NCBI GenBank assembly: GCA_034420775.1
Contig: DAOUKZ010000177.1
Coordinates: forward strand, 1 to 46,659
Direction: 5' to 3'
From: DAOUKH01 sp034420775
GTDB lineage: Bacteria > Chloroflexota > Dehalococcoidia > SHYB01
DNA length: 46,659 nt
Numbering within the stretch: position 1 is the first letter of the stretch; each line of letters starts with the position of its first letter. The translations under genes and the position numbers were made by a program. The notes beneath the pieces were generated by a model. It was not told the DNA's origin and ran no database searches. It saw only the letters and a list, made by a program, of their open reading frames with translations. Below, piece by piece: positions 40,256 to 46,659 of the stretch.

Positions 40256-41383
40256 ATGGCCCCGACCGGACGAAGCTACGAAGTCATCTCAGCCGATTCC
40301 CACGTGGTGGAACCCCCCAACCTGTGGGAAGACTGGCTGCCCAAGAAATACCTTGACTACGCCCCCAAGCTCGTCAAGGACGAGGACGGCGGCGACGCGT
40401 GGGTCTACCAGGAAGGGATGGCCCCCGCGCCGCTCGGACTGGTCGCCTGTGTCGGCATCGAGAAGGAAGAAATGAAGTGGACCGGCCTCAGCTACGGCGA
40501 CAACGTCCACCCCTCCGTCTACGACGGCGCGGCCCGGCTTGAGGTCCTCGACACCGACGGCGTCGACGCCGAGTTTCTGTACCCGCCGCAGCGCGCCGTC
40601 GGCTGCTTCATGAAGAACCCCGACTCCGAGATTCACCTCGCCGGCCTCGACGCCTACAACCGCTGGCTCAGCGAGGGCTTCTGCGCCGCCGACCCCGACC
40701 GGCTCTTCGGCGTCTACCAGATCCCCAACCTGGGCGTGGAGACCGCCGTCGCCGAGCTCAAGAAGGCCAAGGACATGGGCTACCGTGGCGCCGTGATCGG
40801 CATGTGGCCCACCGGCAACCAGCAGCTCACCGGCGAGGACGATCCTTTCTGGGCCGCGGCGGAAGAGCTGGAAATGCCGATCTCGATCCACTTCCGCCTC
40901 GCCTCGCAGGGCGCGGGCCACGTCGCATCCAAGGGCGGCGCGCTGGCCACCGGCGCCGTCGCCGGCATCGCCGACTTCCCCGTCCTCATGGTCGACCTCA
41001 TCTTCGACGGCGTCTTCGACCGCTTCCCCGACCTGAAGATGGTCGGCGTCGAGGTCGGCGTCGGCTGGATCCCGCACGCCGCCGAAATGATGGACGACCG
41101 CTACTGGCGGAACCGGGGCCACGCCAAGTGGGGCCTCAAGAAGCTCCCCAGCGAGTACGTCAAGGACAACTGGCTCGCCACCTTCATCGTCGACCGCATC
41201 GGCGTCGAGATGCGCCACGCCGTCGGTCTGAAGAACATGTCGTGGTCCACCGACTTCCCCCACCACGGCAACGACTACCCGTACTCGCGCCAGACCATCG
41301 AGCAGCACTTCGTCAACGTCCCCGAGGCGGAGAAGCGCCGCATCGTCTGCGACAACGCGGCCGAGCTCTACGGCCTGGTGTAG
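40256..41383 (+). CDS. Amidohydrolase family protein
   Basis: A 375-aa member of the amidohydrolase-2 family, more distant from the tandem pair. ISADSHVVEPPNLWEDWL begins the barrel, MPISIHFRL gives the third ligand, and WSTDFPHHGNDYPYS supplies Asp/His. It has YNRWLSEGFCAADPDRLFGV in part and VGVEVGVGWIPHAAEMMDD in part. AAGGAG stands 6 nt before the ATG at 40256; the longer frame to 40169 starts inside non-coding DNA. It is followed by a hairpin and two alpha/beta-barrel genes. Confidence 0.92.
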   Translation: MAPTGRSYEVISADSHVVEPPNLWEDWLPKKYLDYAPKLVKDEDGGDAWVYQEGMAPAPLGLVACVGIEKEEMKWTGLSYGDNVHPSVYDGAARLEVLDTDGVDAEFLYPPQRAVGCFMKNPDSEIHLAGLDAYNRWLSEGFCAADPDRLFGVYQIPNLGVETAVAELKKAKDMGYRGAVIGMWPTGNQQLTGEDDPFWAAAEELEMPISIHFRLASQGAGHVASKGGALATGAVAGIADFPVLMVDLIFDGVFDRFPDLKMVGVEVGVGWIPHAAEMMDDRYWRNRGHAKWGLKKLPSEYVKDNWLATFIVDRIGVEMRHAVGLKNMSWSTDFPHHGNDYPYSRQTIEQHFVNVPEAEKRRIVCDNAAELYGLV

Positions 41384-41409
41384 CGCGGGCCTGAACAGGA
41401 GACCATACA

Positions 41410-41434
41410 GGGCCTCCCCGATTCGGGGAGGCCC
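41410..41434 (+). terminator. Hairpin between amidohydrolase and alpha/beta-barrel genes
   Basis: GGGCCTCCCC (41410-41419), loop GATTC, GGGGAGGCCC (41425-41434): 10 perfect pairs, then ATTACTTTCC. The lack of a run of T suggests a partial terminator or mRNA-end structure rather than a full stop. Confidence 0.55.
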
Positions 41435-41460
41435 ATTACTTTCCATAAGGAGAAGCAACA

Positions 41461-42153
41461 ATGTCCAGGACTGAAGGCATCTATCTCACCTACTCACGGC
41501 TGCTCCATCCCAAGAAGGCGGCGGAGTGGGACGAGTGGTACGACTCCATCCACCTCCCCGACATCGTCGGCTCCGGTTCGGCGTGGCGCGCCACCCGCTG
41601 GCAGCGGCAGGACGCCGGGCACTTCGGCTGGACGAACACCAACATCTATGAGGTCGAGGGCCCGGACATCGTGGCGAACCAGAAGAAGGCGTCGGCGCAC
41701 GCCCCAAGGTGGCGCGCCGAGGGCCGGCACTTCTCCGACTATGCCCTCATGGACCTCAAGTTCTTCGAGCCCGTCGGAAAGTGGACCGGCATCGCCGACC
41801 CCTCCCCCGACCTCACCGCGCGCGTCTACGCGCTGACCGTCTGCGGCGACCGCTCCCGCGAGGACGAGTGGAGCGAGTGGTACGACGAGGTCCACGTCCC
41901 CGACATTCTCGCCGTCGACGGTTTCGTCGCGGCGACGCGGTGGAAGCTGGTGGAGCGGAACCCCTTCGGCGCGAACTTCCTCGCCCTCTACGACGTGCAC
42001 GGCGACATCGAGGCGGCGCAGGCGGGCCTCACCGCGGCGGTCCCCGGCATGTACAAGGGCGGCCGGATGCACCCGCAGAACGCCATGGCCGAGATGGCCT
42101 GGCTGCTCCCCACGGGGAAATTCGCCGGCGTCGGCTACACCGCCGGTTCCTAG
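41461..42153 (+). CDS. EthD-like dimeric alpha/beta-barrel protein, two internal repeats
   Basis: A 230-aa protein made of two copies of a ferredoxin-like alpha/beta-barrel domain of about 110 residues. EWDEWYDSIHLPDIV and EWSEWYDEVHVPDIL mark the same helix in each half, followed by SAWRATRW and GFVAATRW. The EWxxWYxxxHxPD pattern is typical of EthD- and DUF4286-like small barrels, which bind or rearrange small hydrophobic or aromatic molecules. AAGGAG precedes the ATG. The next gene is a paralogue that starts 1 bp after the stop. Confidence 0.8.
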   Translation: MSRTEGIYLTYSRLLHPKKAAEWDEWYDSIHLPDIVGSGSAWRATRWQRQDAGHFGWTNTNIYEVEGPDIVANQKKASAHAPRWRAEGRHFSDYALMDLKFFEPVGKWTGIADPSPDLTARVYALTVCGDRSREDEWSEWYDEVHVPDILAVDGFVAATRWKLVERNPFGANFLALYDVHGDIEAAQAGLTAAVPGMYKGGRMHPQNAMAEMAWLLPTGKFAGVGYTAGS

Positions 42154-42154
42154 C

Positions 42155-42853
42155 ATGTCCAGAACGCAAGGCATCTACGTCACCTACTCGCGGCTGCTCA
42201 ACCCCGACAGGGCCGCCGAGTGGGACGAGTGGTACGACACGGTTCACCTCCCCGACGTCGTCGGCTGCGGCTCGGCGTGGCGCGCCACCCGCTGGCGGCG
42301 GCAGGGCGCCGGGACCGACGGCTGGACGAACGCCAACATCTACGAGGTCGAGGGCCCCGACATCGTGGCGAACCAGAAGAAGGCGTCGGCGTCCGCGCCG
42401 GGGTGGCGGGCCCAAGGCCGGCACTTCTCCGACCACGCCCTCATGGACCTCAAGCTCTTCGAGCCCGTCGGCCGGTGGACGGGCATCGCCGACCCTTCGC
42501 CCGACCTCACCGCCCGCCGCTACGTGTTCAGCTTCTGCGCCGACCGCACCTTCGAAGATGAGTGGAACGCGTGGTACGACGACGTCCATATTCCCGACGT
42601 CTTGGCGCTCGACGGCTTCGTCACCGCGACCCGGTGGCGGCTGGCGGCCCGGCCCGCCTACGGCGCGAACTACCTCGCCCTCTACGACGTGCACGGCGAC
42701 CTCGAAACCGCCCAGGCCGCGCTCGCCGCGGCGATGCCATCGTTCTTCGAAGGCGGGCGGATACACCCCAAGCTCGCCCTGGCCGAACGGGACTGGCTCA
42801 TCCCCGCCGGGCAATGGGCCGGCGTTGGCTACACGGCGGGCGCCGAGGCCTAG
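42155..42853 (+). CDS. EthD-like dimeric alpha/beta-barrel protein (tandem paralogue)
   Basis: A 232-aa close paralogue of the preceding protein, with the same internal duplication (EWDEWYDTVHLPDVV; EWNAWYDDVHIPDVL) and the same GPDIVANQKKASA segment between strands. The ATG follows the previous stop by one base, so translation is coupled and the two products are probably made in equal amount. The two proteins together hold four barrel domains, which could build a pseudo-tetramer. The stop codon shares CTAG with the stop of the convergent MFS gene. Confidence 0.8.
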   Translation: MSRTQGIYVTYSRLLNPDRAAEWDEWYDTVHLPDVVGCGSAWRATRWRRQGAGTDGWTNANIYEVEGPDIVANQKKASASAPGWRAQGRHFSDHALMDLKLFEPVGRWTGIADPSPDLTARRYVFSFCADRTFEDEWNAWYDDVHIPDVLALDGFVTATRWRLAARPAYGANYLALYDVHGDLETAQAALAAAMPSFFEGGRIHPKLALAERDWLIPAGQWAGVGYTAGAEA

Positions 42854-44355
42854 CTCCGGCGTTCCCCCTGCGCGCTGCTCACGGCGTCCTCTCCGACGGC
42901 CTCGCCGACGGGCGGCGGCGCCGGTTTGACCAGCGAGAGGATGGCGCCCACGACGAGCACCCCGGCGGCGGCGCGCATGGCCATCCGCAGGCCGTCCACG
43001 AACCCCGCGATGAGCGCGGGACTGGCGGCGACGTCGGGGTCGCGGAGCGGGCCGAGGTCGGGTTCCACGCCGAGGGCGCGGATGCCCACCGCGAGGAGCG
43101 CCGCCGCCATCGCCACCCCGGTGATCTGCCCCAGGTTGCGCACCAGCGTGAGGAAGGCGGAGGCGACGCCGTACCGGCTGGCCTCGACGGCGGCGAGCAC
43201 CGAGCTGGTGTTCGGGGGGTAGAAGAGTCCCATGCCGAGGCCGAGGCTGGCCGCCGCGAGACTCGCCACGTAAAAGGGCGTCTCCGTCCCCGCGAACGAG
43301 AAGCCGACGAGGCCGACTGCGACGATGATGGCGCCGGCCGTCGATGGAATCCGCGAGCCGATCTTGTCGGAGAGCCTGCCCGCTAGCGGCCCCGCGACCG
43401 CGAGAAGGAAGGCCGTCGGCGTCATGATGAGCGCCGCCTCGCGGGGCCGGTAGTCCAGCACGCCCTGAAGGTAGAACGGCGTGATCATGACGTAGGTCGA
43501 GGCCGCCGTGAAGACCAGCCACCCGGCGATCCCGCCCAGGGTGAACGCCGCCCGCCGGAAGAGCCGGAGGTCGATCATGGGCTGCTCGGCCCGCAGCTCC
43601 GCCACGATGAAGAGGCCGAAAGAGAGGACCGCCGCCGCGGCGAAGGTCAGCACGAAAGGCGACGTCCATCCGAGCTCGGTTCCGCGGCTGAAGACCAGCA
43701 GGGTGCTCACCAGGGCGGTCGACGACGTCACCACGCCGGCCCAGTCCGTCTTGCCGCCCTGAGCGCTCGGCGTCCCGATGGCCGACTCCCGCAACGTGAA
43801 GACCGCGAAGAGCGCGCCGATCGGGGCCAGGACCGTGTTCACCAGGAAGACGGAGCGCCAATCGAAAGCGTCGACGAGTACACCGCCGATGGGCGGCCCC
43901 GTCACCGCCCCCAGCGCTACGACCGTGGATATGAGTCCCAGCGCGCGGCCTCGCTCCTGGGGAGGGAAGGCCGCCACCGAGATCGCCATGCTGAGACCCT
44001 GCACCGCCGCGGCCCCCAGGGCCTGGATGGCCCGTGCTCCGAACAGCCAGGGGAGGCTCGGCGCGGCGGCGGCGAGCGCGGCTCCGCCGCCGAGCAGCAG
44101 AAAGCCGATGACGTAGAGCTTCTTCCGGCCCAGGCGGTCGGAGGCGCTGCCGATGGGGAGCAGGACGGCGGAGATGATGACCAGGTAGATCAGCATGATC
44201 CACTGCACCGAGGTCAGGCTGGCGTCGAAGTGCGCGGTGATCGTGGGCAGGGCGATGTTGACGATGCCCACGTCGATCACCGTCGAGTAGACGCCCATCG
44301 CCGCCGCGGCAAGGACGATCCACTTGTAGTTCGGCGAGGCCGTGTCGATGCGCAT
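42850..44355 (-). CDS. MFS transporter (DHA2/EmrB-like, 14 TM)
   Basis: A 501-aa membrane transporter with about 14 hydrophobic segments. The family signs are SVQWIMLIYLVIISAVLLPIG in part, the loop motif GSASDRLGRKKLYVIG, and the motif-C-type GAVTGPPIGGVL in TM5. DHA2 proteins use the proton gradient to export toxic or metabolic compounds. It is convergent with the alpha/beta-barrel genes and overlaps the last one by 4 bp. It could export a product of the nearby pathway, but this is only inference from position. A repeat block lies in front. Confidence 0.9.
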   Translation of the reverse strand: MRIDTASPNYKWIVLAAAAMGVYSTVIDVGIVNIALPTITAHFDASLTSVQWIMLIYLVIISAVLLPIGSASDRLGRKKLYVIGFLLLGGGAALAAAAPSLPWLFGARAIQALGAAAVQGLSMAISVAAFPPQERGRALGLISTVVALGAVTGPPIGGVLVDAFDWRSVFLVNTVLAPIGALFAVFTLRESAIGTPSAQGGKTDWAGVVTSSTALVSTLLVFSRGTELGWTSPFVLTFAAAAVLSFGLFIVAELRAEQPMIDLRLFRRAAFTLGGIAGWLVFTAASTYVMITPFYLQGVLDYRPREAALIMTPTAFLLAVAGPLAGRLSDKIGSRIPSTAGAIIVAVGLVGFSFAGTETPFYVASLAAASLGLGMGLFYPPNTSSVLAAVEASRYGVASAFLTLVRNLGQITGVAMAAALLAVGIRALGVEPDLGPLRDPDVAASPALIAGFVDGLRMAMRAAAGVLVVGAILSLVKPAPPPVGEAVGEDAVSSAQGERRS

Positions 44356-44384
44356 ACGGCTTACTTATCCGTTCCGCAGGCGTG

Positions 44385-44465
44385 GGAGGCGCGCCCTCTC
44401 TCAAATCTCCCCCAGAGGGGGAGAGGCTTAAGGTGCGGCAGAGGGGGAAGACCGCCCTGCGCCAA
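44385..44465. repeat. Dispersed intergenic repeat block 6
   Basis: Between the MFS gene and the DUF35 gene lies one hairpin TCTCCCCC-AGA-GGGGGAGA (44406-44424) after CCTCTCTCAAA and before GGCTTAAGGTGC. It is the same unit as at 40018 and 40070. Confidence 0.8.
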
Positions 44466-44469
44466 GCCG

Positions 44470-44874
44470 CTACACGGCCCGGAAGACGGGGATGGTGTGC
44501 TCGCCGTCGAGGTCCTCGAAGTCAACCTTGACCGGCATGCCTTGGACGATGGCGTGGGGGTCCACGCCCAGGACGTTCGAGTAGAGGCGCGGGCCTTCGT
44601 CCAGTTCGATGATGGCGACGGCGTAGGGGGGATCGAACGCGGGGTGGTAGGCCCGCGTCATCACGATCCACGTGAACACCGTGCCGCGGCCGCTCACGGG
44701 AAGCCATTCGTGGCCCGTCGCGGTGCACTTGGGGCAGGTCGCGCCCGGCGGGAAGCGGAAGGCGCCGCACGCCGCGCACTTGGGAAGGCGCAGCTCGCGC
44801 TCGCGGCAGTAGGCGTAGAAGGGGTCGAGGTCTGGGTTCGGGGCGGGAACGGGGCGCGTGGGATTCGTGGTCAT
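44470..44874 (-). CDS. DUF35 OB-fold protein with zinc ribbon
   Basis: A 134-aa protein. The rubredoxin-like zinc ribbon CAAC...CPKC lies at about residues 33-50, followed by the OB-fold (GRGTVFTWIVMTRAYHPAF without its ends; PYAVAIIELDEGPRLYSNV in part). DUF35 proteins bind acyl-CoA and partner thiolase-like proteins. In actinobacterial cholesterol breakdown, a DUF35 domain is needed for the Ltp2 retro-aldolase. The gene follows the thiolase-like gene by 22 bp on the same strand, the same pairing. It probably forms a complex with that product. Confidence 0.92.
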   Translation of the reverse strand: MTTNPTRPVPAPNPDLDPFYAYCRERELRLPKCAACGAFRFPPGATCPKCTATGHEWLPVSGRGTVFTWIVMTRAYHPAFDPPYAVAIIELDEGPRLYSNVLGVDPHAIVQGMPVKVDFEDLDGEHTIPVFRAV

Positions 44875-44896
44875 ATCGCGTTCCTCGGCCCGCCGG

Positions 44897-46036
44897 CTAG
44901 TTGCTCGGCGCGTCGGTCAGGACGGCGGTGAGGTGGTGCTGGATGATGCCGCCGTTGCCGCCGACGAGCGCCACGCGGCAACCGGGGACTTGGCCGCCTC
45001 CGGCGTCGCCCCGCACCTGCCGGACGCCCTCGGTGAGCGACGTCCATCCGTGGAGATAGACCTCCGACAGCAGGCCGCCGCTGGTGTTCGTCGGCGTCGA
45101 GCCGCCGGGCCCCAAGTGGCCCTCCGCCGCGTAGGGGCCGCCCTCGCCCTTCTCGCAGAAGCCGTAGTCCTCGATGGTGATCAGCGTGGTGATGGTGAAG
45201 CAGTCGTAGAACTCGGTGACGTCGACGTCGGCGAGGGAGAGCCCCGCTTCCGCCAGCGCCTTCGGCCCCGCGATCTTCGCGGGCGAGGTCGTCAGGTCGT
45301 CGCGGTTGAGCAGGTCGCCCGGCCAGTGTCCCTGGCCCATGCCGGAGACGTAGACCGGCTTCCGCCGCATCGACCTCGCCCGCTCCTCGGTGGTGACGAT
45401 TATCGCGCGCCCGCCGTCGCTCACCAGGCAGCAGTCGTAGATGCGGAAGGGCTCGGCGATGAAGCGGCCGTCGAGGTAGTCCTCCATCGACAGCGGCCGG
45501 TCGCGCATGGTGGCGATGGGGTTCCGCAGCGCCCACTCGCGGGTCGAGATCGCGATGTGGCCCAGGTGCTCCTCGGTGGTGCCGTAGGCGTTCATGTGGG
45601 CGCGGGCGACGAGGGCGTAGCTCGCCGGCGCGCCGAACATCCCGTACACGCCGGCGATGGGGTCGGCCATGTTCTTGCCCGGCGCCGCCCCGCCGTGCGG
45701 GTTTGACAGGTGCGAGTTGCCGTAGGCGATGAGGATCGTCTGCGCCATGCCCGATTCGATGGCGTGGACCGCCTGGTGGAGCAGCGTCATCGCGCCGTTC
45801 CCCCATGGCAGGCCGATCCCCTCGAAGACCGGCTCGATGCCCAGCCCCTGCGTGATCTGGCCGGGGAAGACGTCGCCGCTGATCTGCGTCATCACCCCGT
45901 CGATGTCGTTGGGCGTGAGCCCGGCGTCGTTGAGCGCGGCCTGCGCCGCGTCGAGGGCGAACCCCAGGTAGGTGCGCCCGGGCACGCGCCCCTGCTCGGT
46001 GTAGCCGACTCCGGCGATGCACGCCCGCTGCGCCAT
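44897..46036 (-). CDS. Thiolase-like (Ltp2/SCP-x type) protein lacking the catalytic Cys
   Basis: A 379-aa thiolase-fold protein. It has the N-terminal GVGYTEQGRVPGRTYLGFA in part, EFYDCFTITTLITIEDYGFCEKGEGGPY in part, and NTSGGLLSEVYLHGW. At the site of the nucleophilic Cys (CxSG in thiolases) the sequence is GLPWGNGAMT near residues 75-83, and the late GHPxGATG and CxGxG motifs read EVYLHGW and VGGNGG. It therefore cannot act as a normal thiolase. With the DUF35 gene next to it, retro-aldol cleavage of a 3-hydroxyacyl-CoA (Ltp2-type) is the best guess. Divergent from recQ. Confidence 0.88.
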   Translation of the reverse strand: MAQRACIAGVGYTEQGRVPGRTYLGFALDAAQAALNDAGLTPNDIDGVMTQISGDVFPGQITQGLGIEPVFEGIGLPWGNGAMTLLHQAVHAIESGMAQTILIAYGNSHLSNPHGGAAPGKNMADPIAGVYGMFGAPASYALVARAHMNAYGTTEEHLGHIAISTREWALRNPIATMRDRPLSMEDYLDGRFIAEPFRIYDCCLVSDGGRAIIVTTEERARSMRRKPVYVSGMGQGHWPGDLLNRDDLTTSPAKIAGPKALAEAGLSLADVDVTEFYDCFTITTLITIEDYGFCEKGEGGPYAAEGHLGPGGSTPTNTSGGLLSEVYLHGWTSLTEGVRQVRGDAGGGQVPGCRVALVGGNGGIIQHHLTAVLTDAPSN

Positions 46037-46183
46037 GCCGCCCTCCCGTCCAAGCTCCGGCCCATCTTATCGGAGACCATTCTCCAAGCCAACGCCGAAG
46101 CTAGCGTCACGCGGGCATTGCGCGAAGCGGGACGGCTCCGCATGATGCCCGCGGACCACCGACCTTTGGAGCGCGATACCATC

Positions 46184-46659
46184 ATGCCCGCCAGCCCGAC
46201 CGCCACGCCTGCCGACCCTATGACTGCGCCGCACCGCACATCCGACCTCCGCCCCCTCCTCAAGCGCTATTTTGGCTACGAGGAGTTCCGGCCGGAGCAG
46301 GAGGCGATCATCGCCAACGCGCTGGCGGGGCTGCATGGGCTGGTCATCATGCCGACCGGCGGGGGCAAGTCGCTGTGCTACCAGCTTCCCGCGATGGCGA
46401 TGGAGGGGCTGACGCTGGTGGTGTCGCCGCTCATCGCGCTGATGAAGGACCAGGTGGATGCGCTCCGCGGCAACGGTGTCCCCGCCGCCTTCATCAACAG
46501 CACGATGGACTTCGAGGGGATCGGGCGGGTGCAACGGGCGGCGCTCGCCGGCAAGCTCAAGGTCCTGTACGCCGCGCCTGAGCGGGTGACCACGCCCGAG
46601 TTTCTGCGGTTCCTGGAGTCGGTGCGCGTCGGCCTGATCGCCATCGACGAGGCGCACTG
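46184..46659 (+). CDS. recQ: RecQ-type ATP-dependent DNA helicase (5' part)
   Basis: The first 158 codons of a RecQ helicase, cut by the window end. RecQ motif 0 FGYEEFRPEQEAII, Walker A MPTGGGKSLCYQLPA, motif Ia VVSPLIALMKDQ, and at the very end the IDEAH box (motif II). RecQ unwinds DNA in recombination and repair. The frame is open well upstream; ATGs at 46142, 46145, 46184 and 46220 are possible, and none has an ideal ribosome binding site. I give 46184, with GGAG 12 nt before it; 46220 would give a shorter, family-like N-terminus. It is divergent from the thiolase-like gene. Confidence 0.9.
   Translation, partial: MPASPTATPADPMTAPHRTSDLRPLLKRYFGYEEFRPEQEAIIANALAGLHGLVIMPTGGGKSLCYQLPAMAMEGLTLVVSPLIALMKDQVDALRGNGVPAAFINSTMDFEGIGRVQRAALAGKLKVLYAAPERVTTPEFLRFLESVRVGLIAIDEAH

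Noticed and set aside
46067..46657. Minus-strand 196-aa frame over recQ
   Set aside because: The plus strand has the RecQ motifs in order; this is the opposite-strand shadow.

Overview
This is a high-GC bacterial chromosome segment packed with catabolic genes. Most of them act on acyl-CoA thioesters and related small organic acids. The density of CaiB/BaiF CoA-transferases, metal-dependent amidohydrolases and short-chain dehydrogenases, together with an ETF:quinone-oxidoreductase-like Fe-S membrane protein and many GC-rich intergenic hairpin repeats, resembles environmental Chloroflexota (Dehalococcoidia/SAR202-like). That placement is inference; no rRNA or marker gene settles it, and a Tectomicrobia-like or other high-GC lineage remains possible.

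Layout. 1-2610: the end of an amidohydrolase gene, then a small defence/toxin island (Fic protein on the minus strand, HicA/HicB-like pair on the plus strand) that shares a set of TTCTCCGCA operator boxes. 2763-11788: a fused double CoA-transferase, a small lipoprotein, a minus-strand run of SDR, epimerase-like protein and D-aminoacylase, then the large Fe-S membrane oxidoreductase. 12131-12844: a VapBC-like pair with its own palindromic operator. 12898-17420: SDR, a second double CoA-transferase and a divergent single CoA-transferase. 17431-18663: an AAA/DUF4143 ATPase with a 41-bp palindrome in front. 18921-23205: two HpcH/HpaI (citrate-lyase-like) lyases around a third double CoA-transferase. 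23206-24137: a 0.9-kb non-coding stretch with a structured segment and a 230-bp tandem duplication of hairpin repeats. 24138-28153: crotonase, a degenerate amidohydrolase, an FAH-family enzyme and a 2-hydroxyacid dehydrogenase. 28353-29138: a lower-GC possible nuclease. 29203-30280: a TesB-like hotdog protein and tRNA-Leu(GAG). 30406-35268: a complete general L-amino-acid ABC transporter (aapJQMP-like) with a clear promoter. 35336-42853: an unknown protein, an SDR, three amidohydrolases and two alpha/beta-barrel proteins. 42850-46036: an MFS exporter and a DUF35/thiolase-like pair that looks like a steroid-type retro-aldolase. 46184-end: the start of recQ.

How the genes work together (inference). 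CoA-transferases activate acids. Crotonase, SDRs, HpcH lyases and the DUF35/thiolase-like pair reshape and cleave the CoA esters. The Fe-S membrane protein would return electrons from acyl-CoA dehydrogenases to the quinone pool. Amidohydrolases, the FAH enzyme and the D-aminoacylase open rings or amides. A recurring theme is replacement of catalytic residues: the double CoA-transferases have Glu, Ala or Ser in place of the catalytic Asp, one amidohydrolase lacks every metal ligand checked, the thiolase-like protein has no nucleophilic Cys, and the crotonase and TesB-like proteins lack canonical acidic residues. Two dispersed hairpin families, whose stems change sequence but stay paired, fill most of the longer intergenic gaps.
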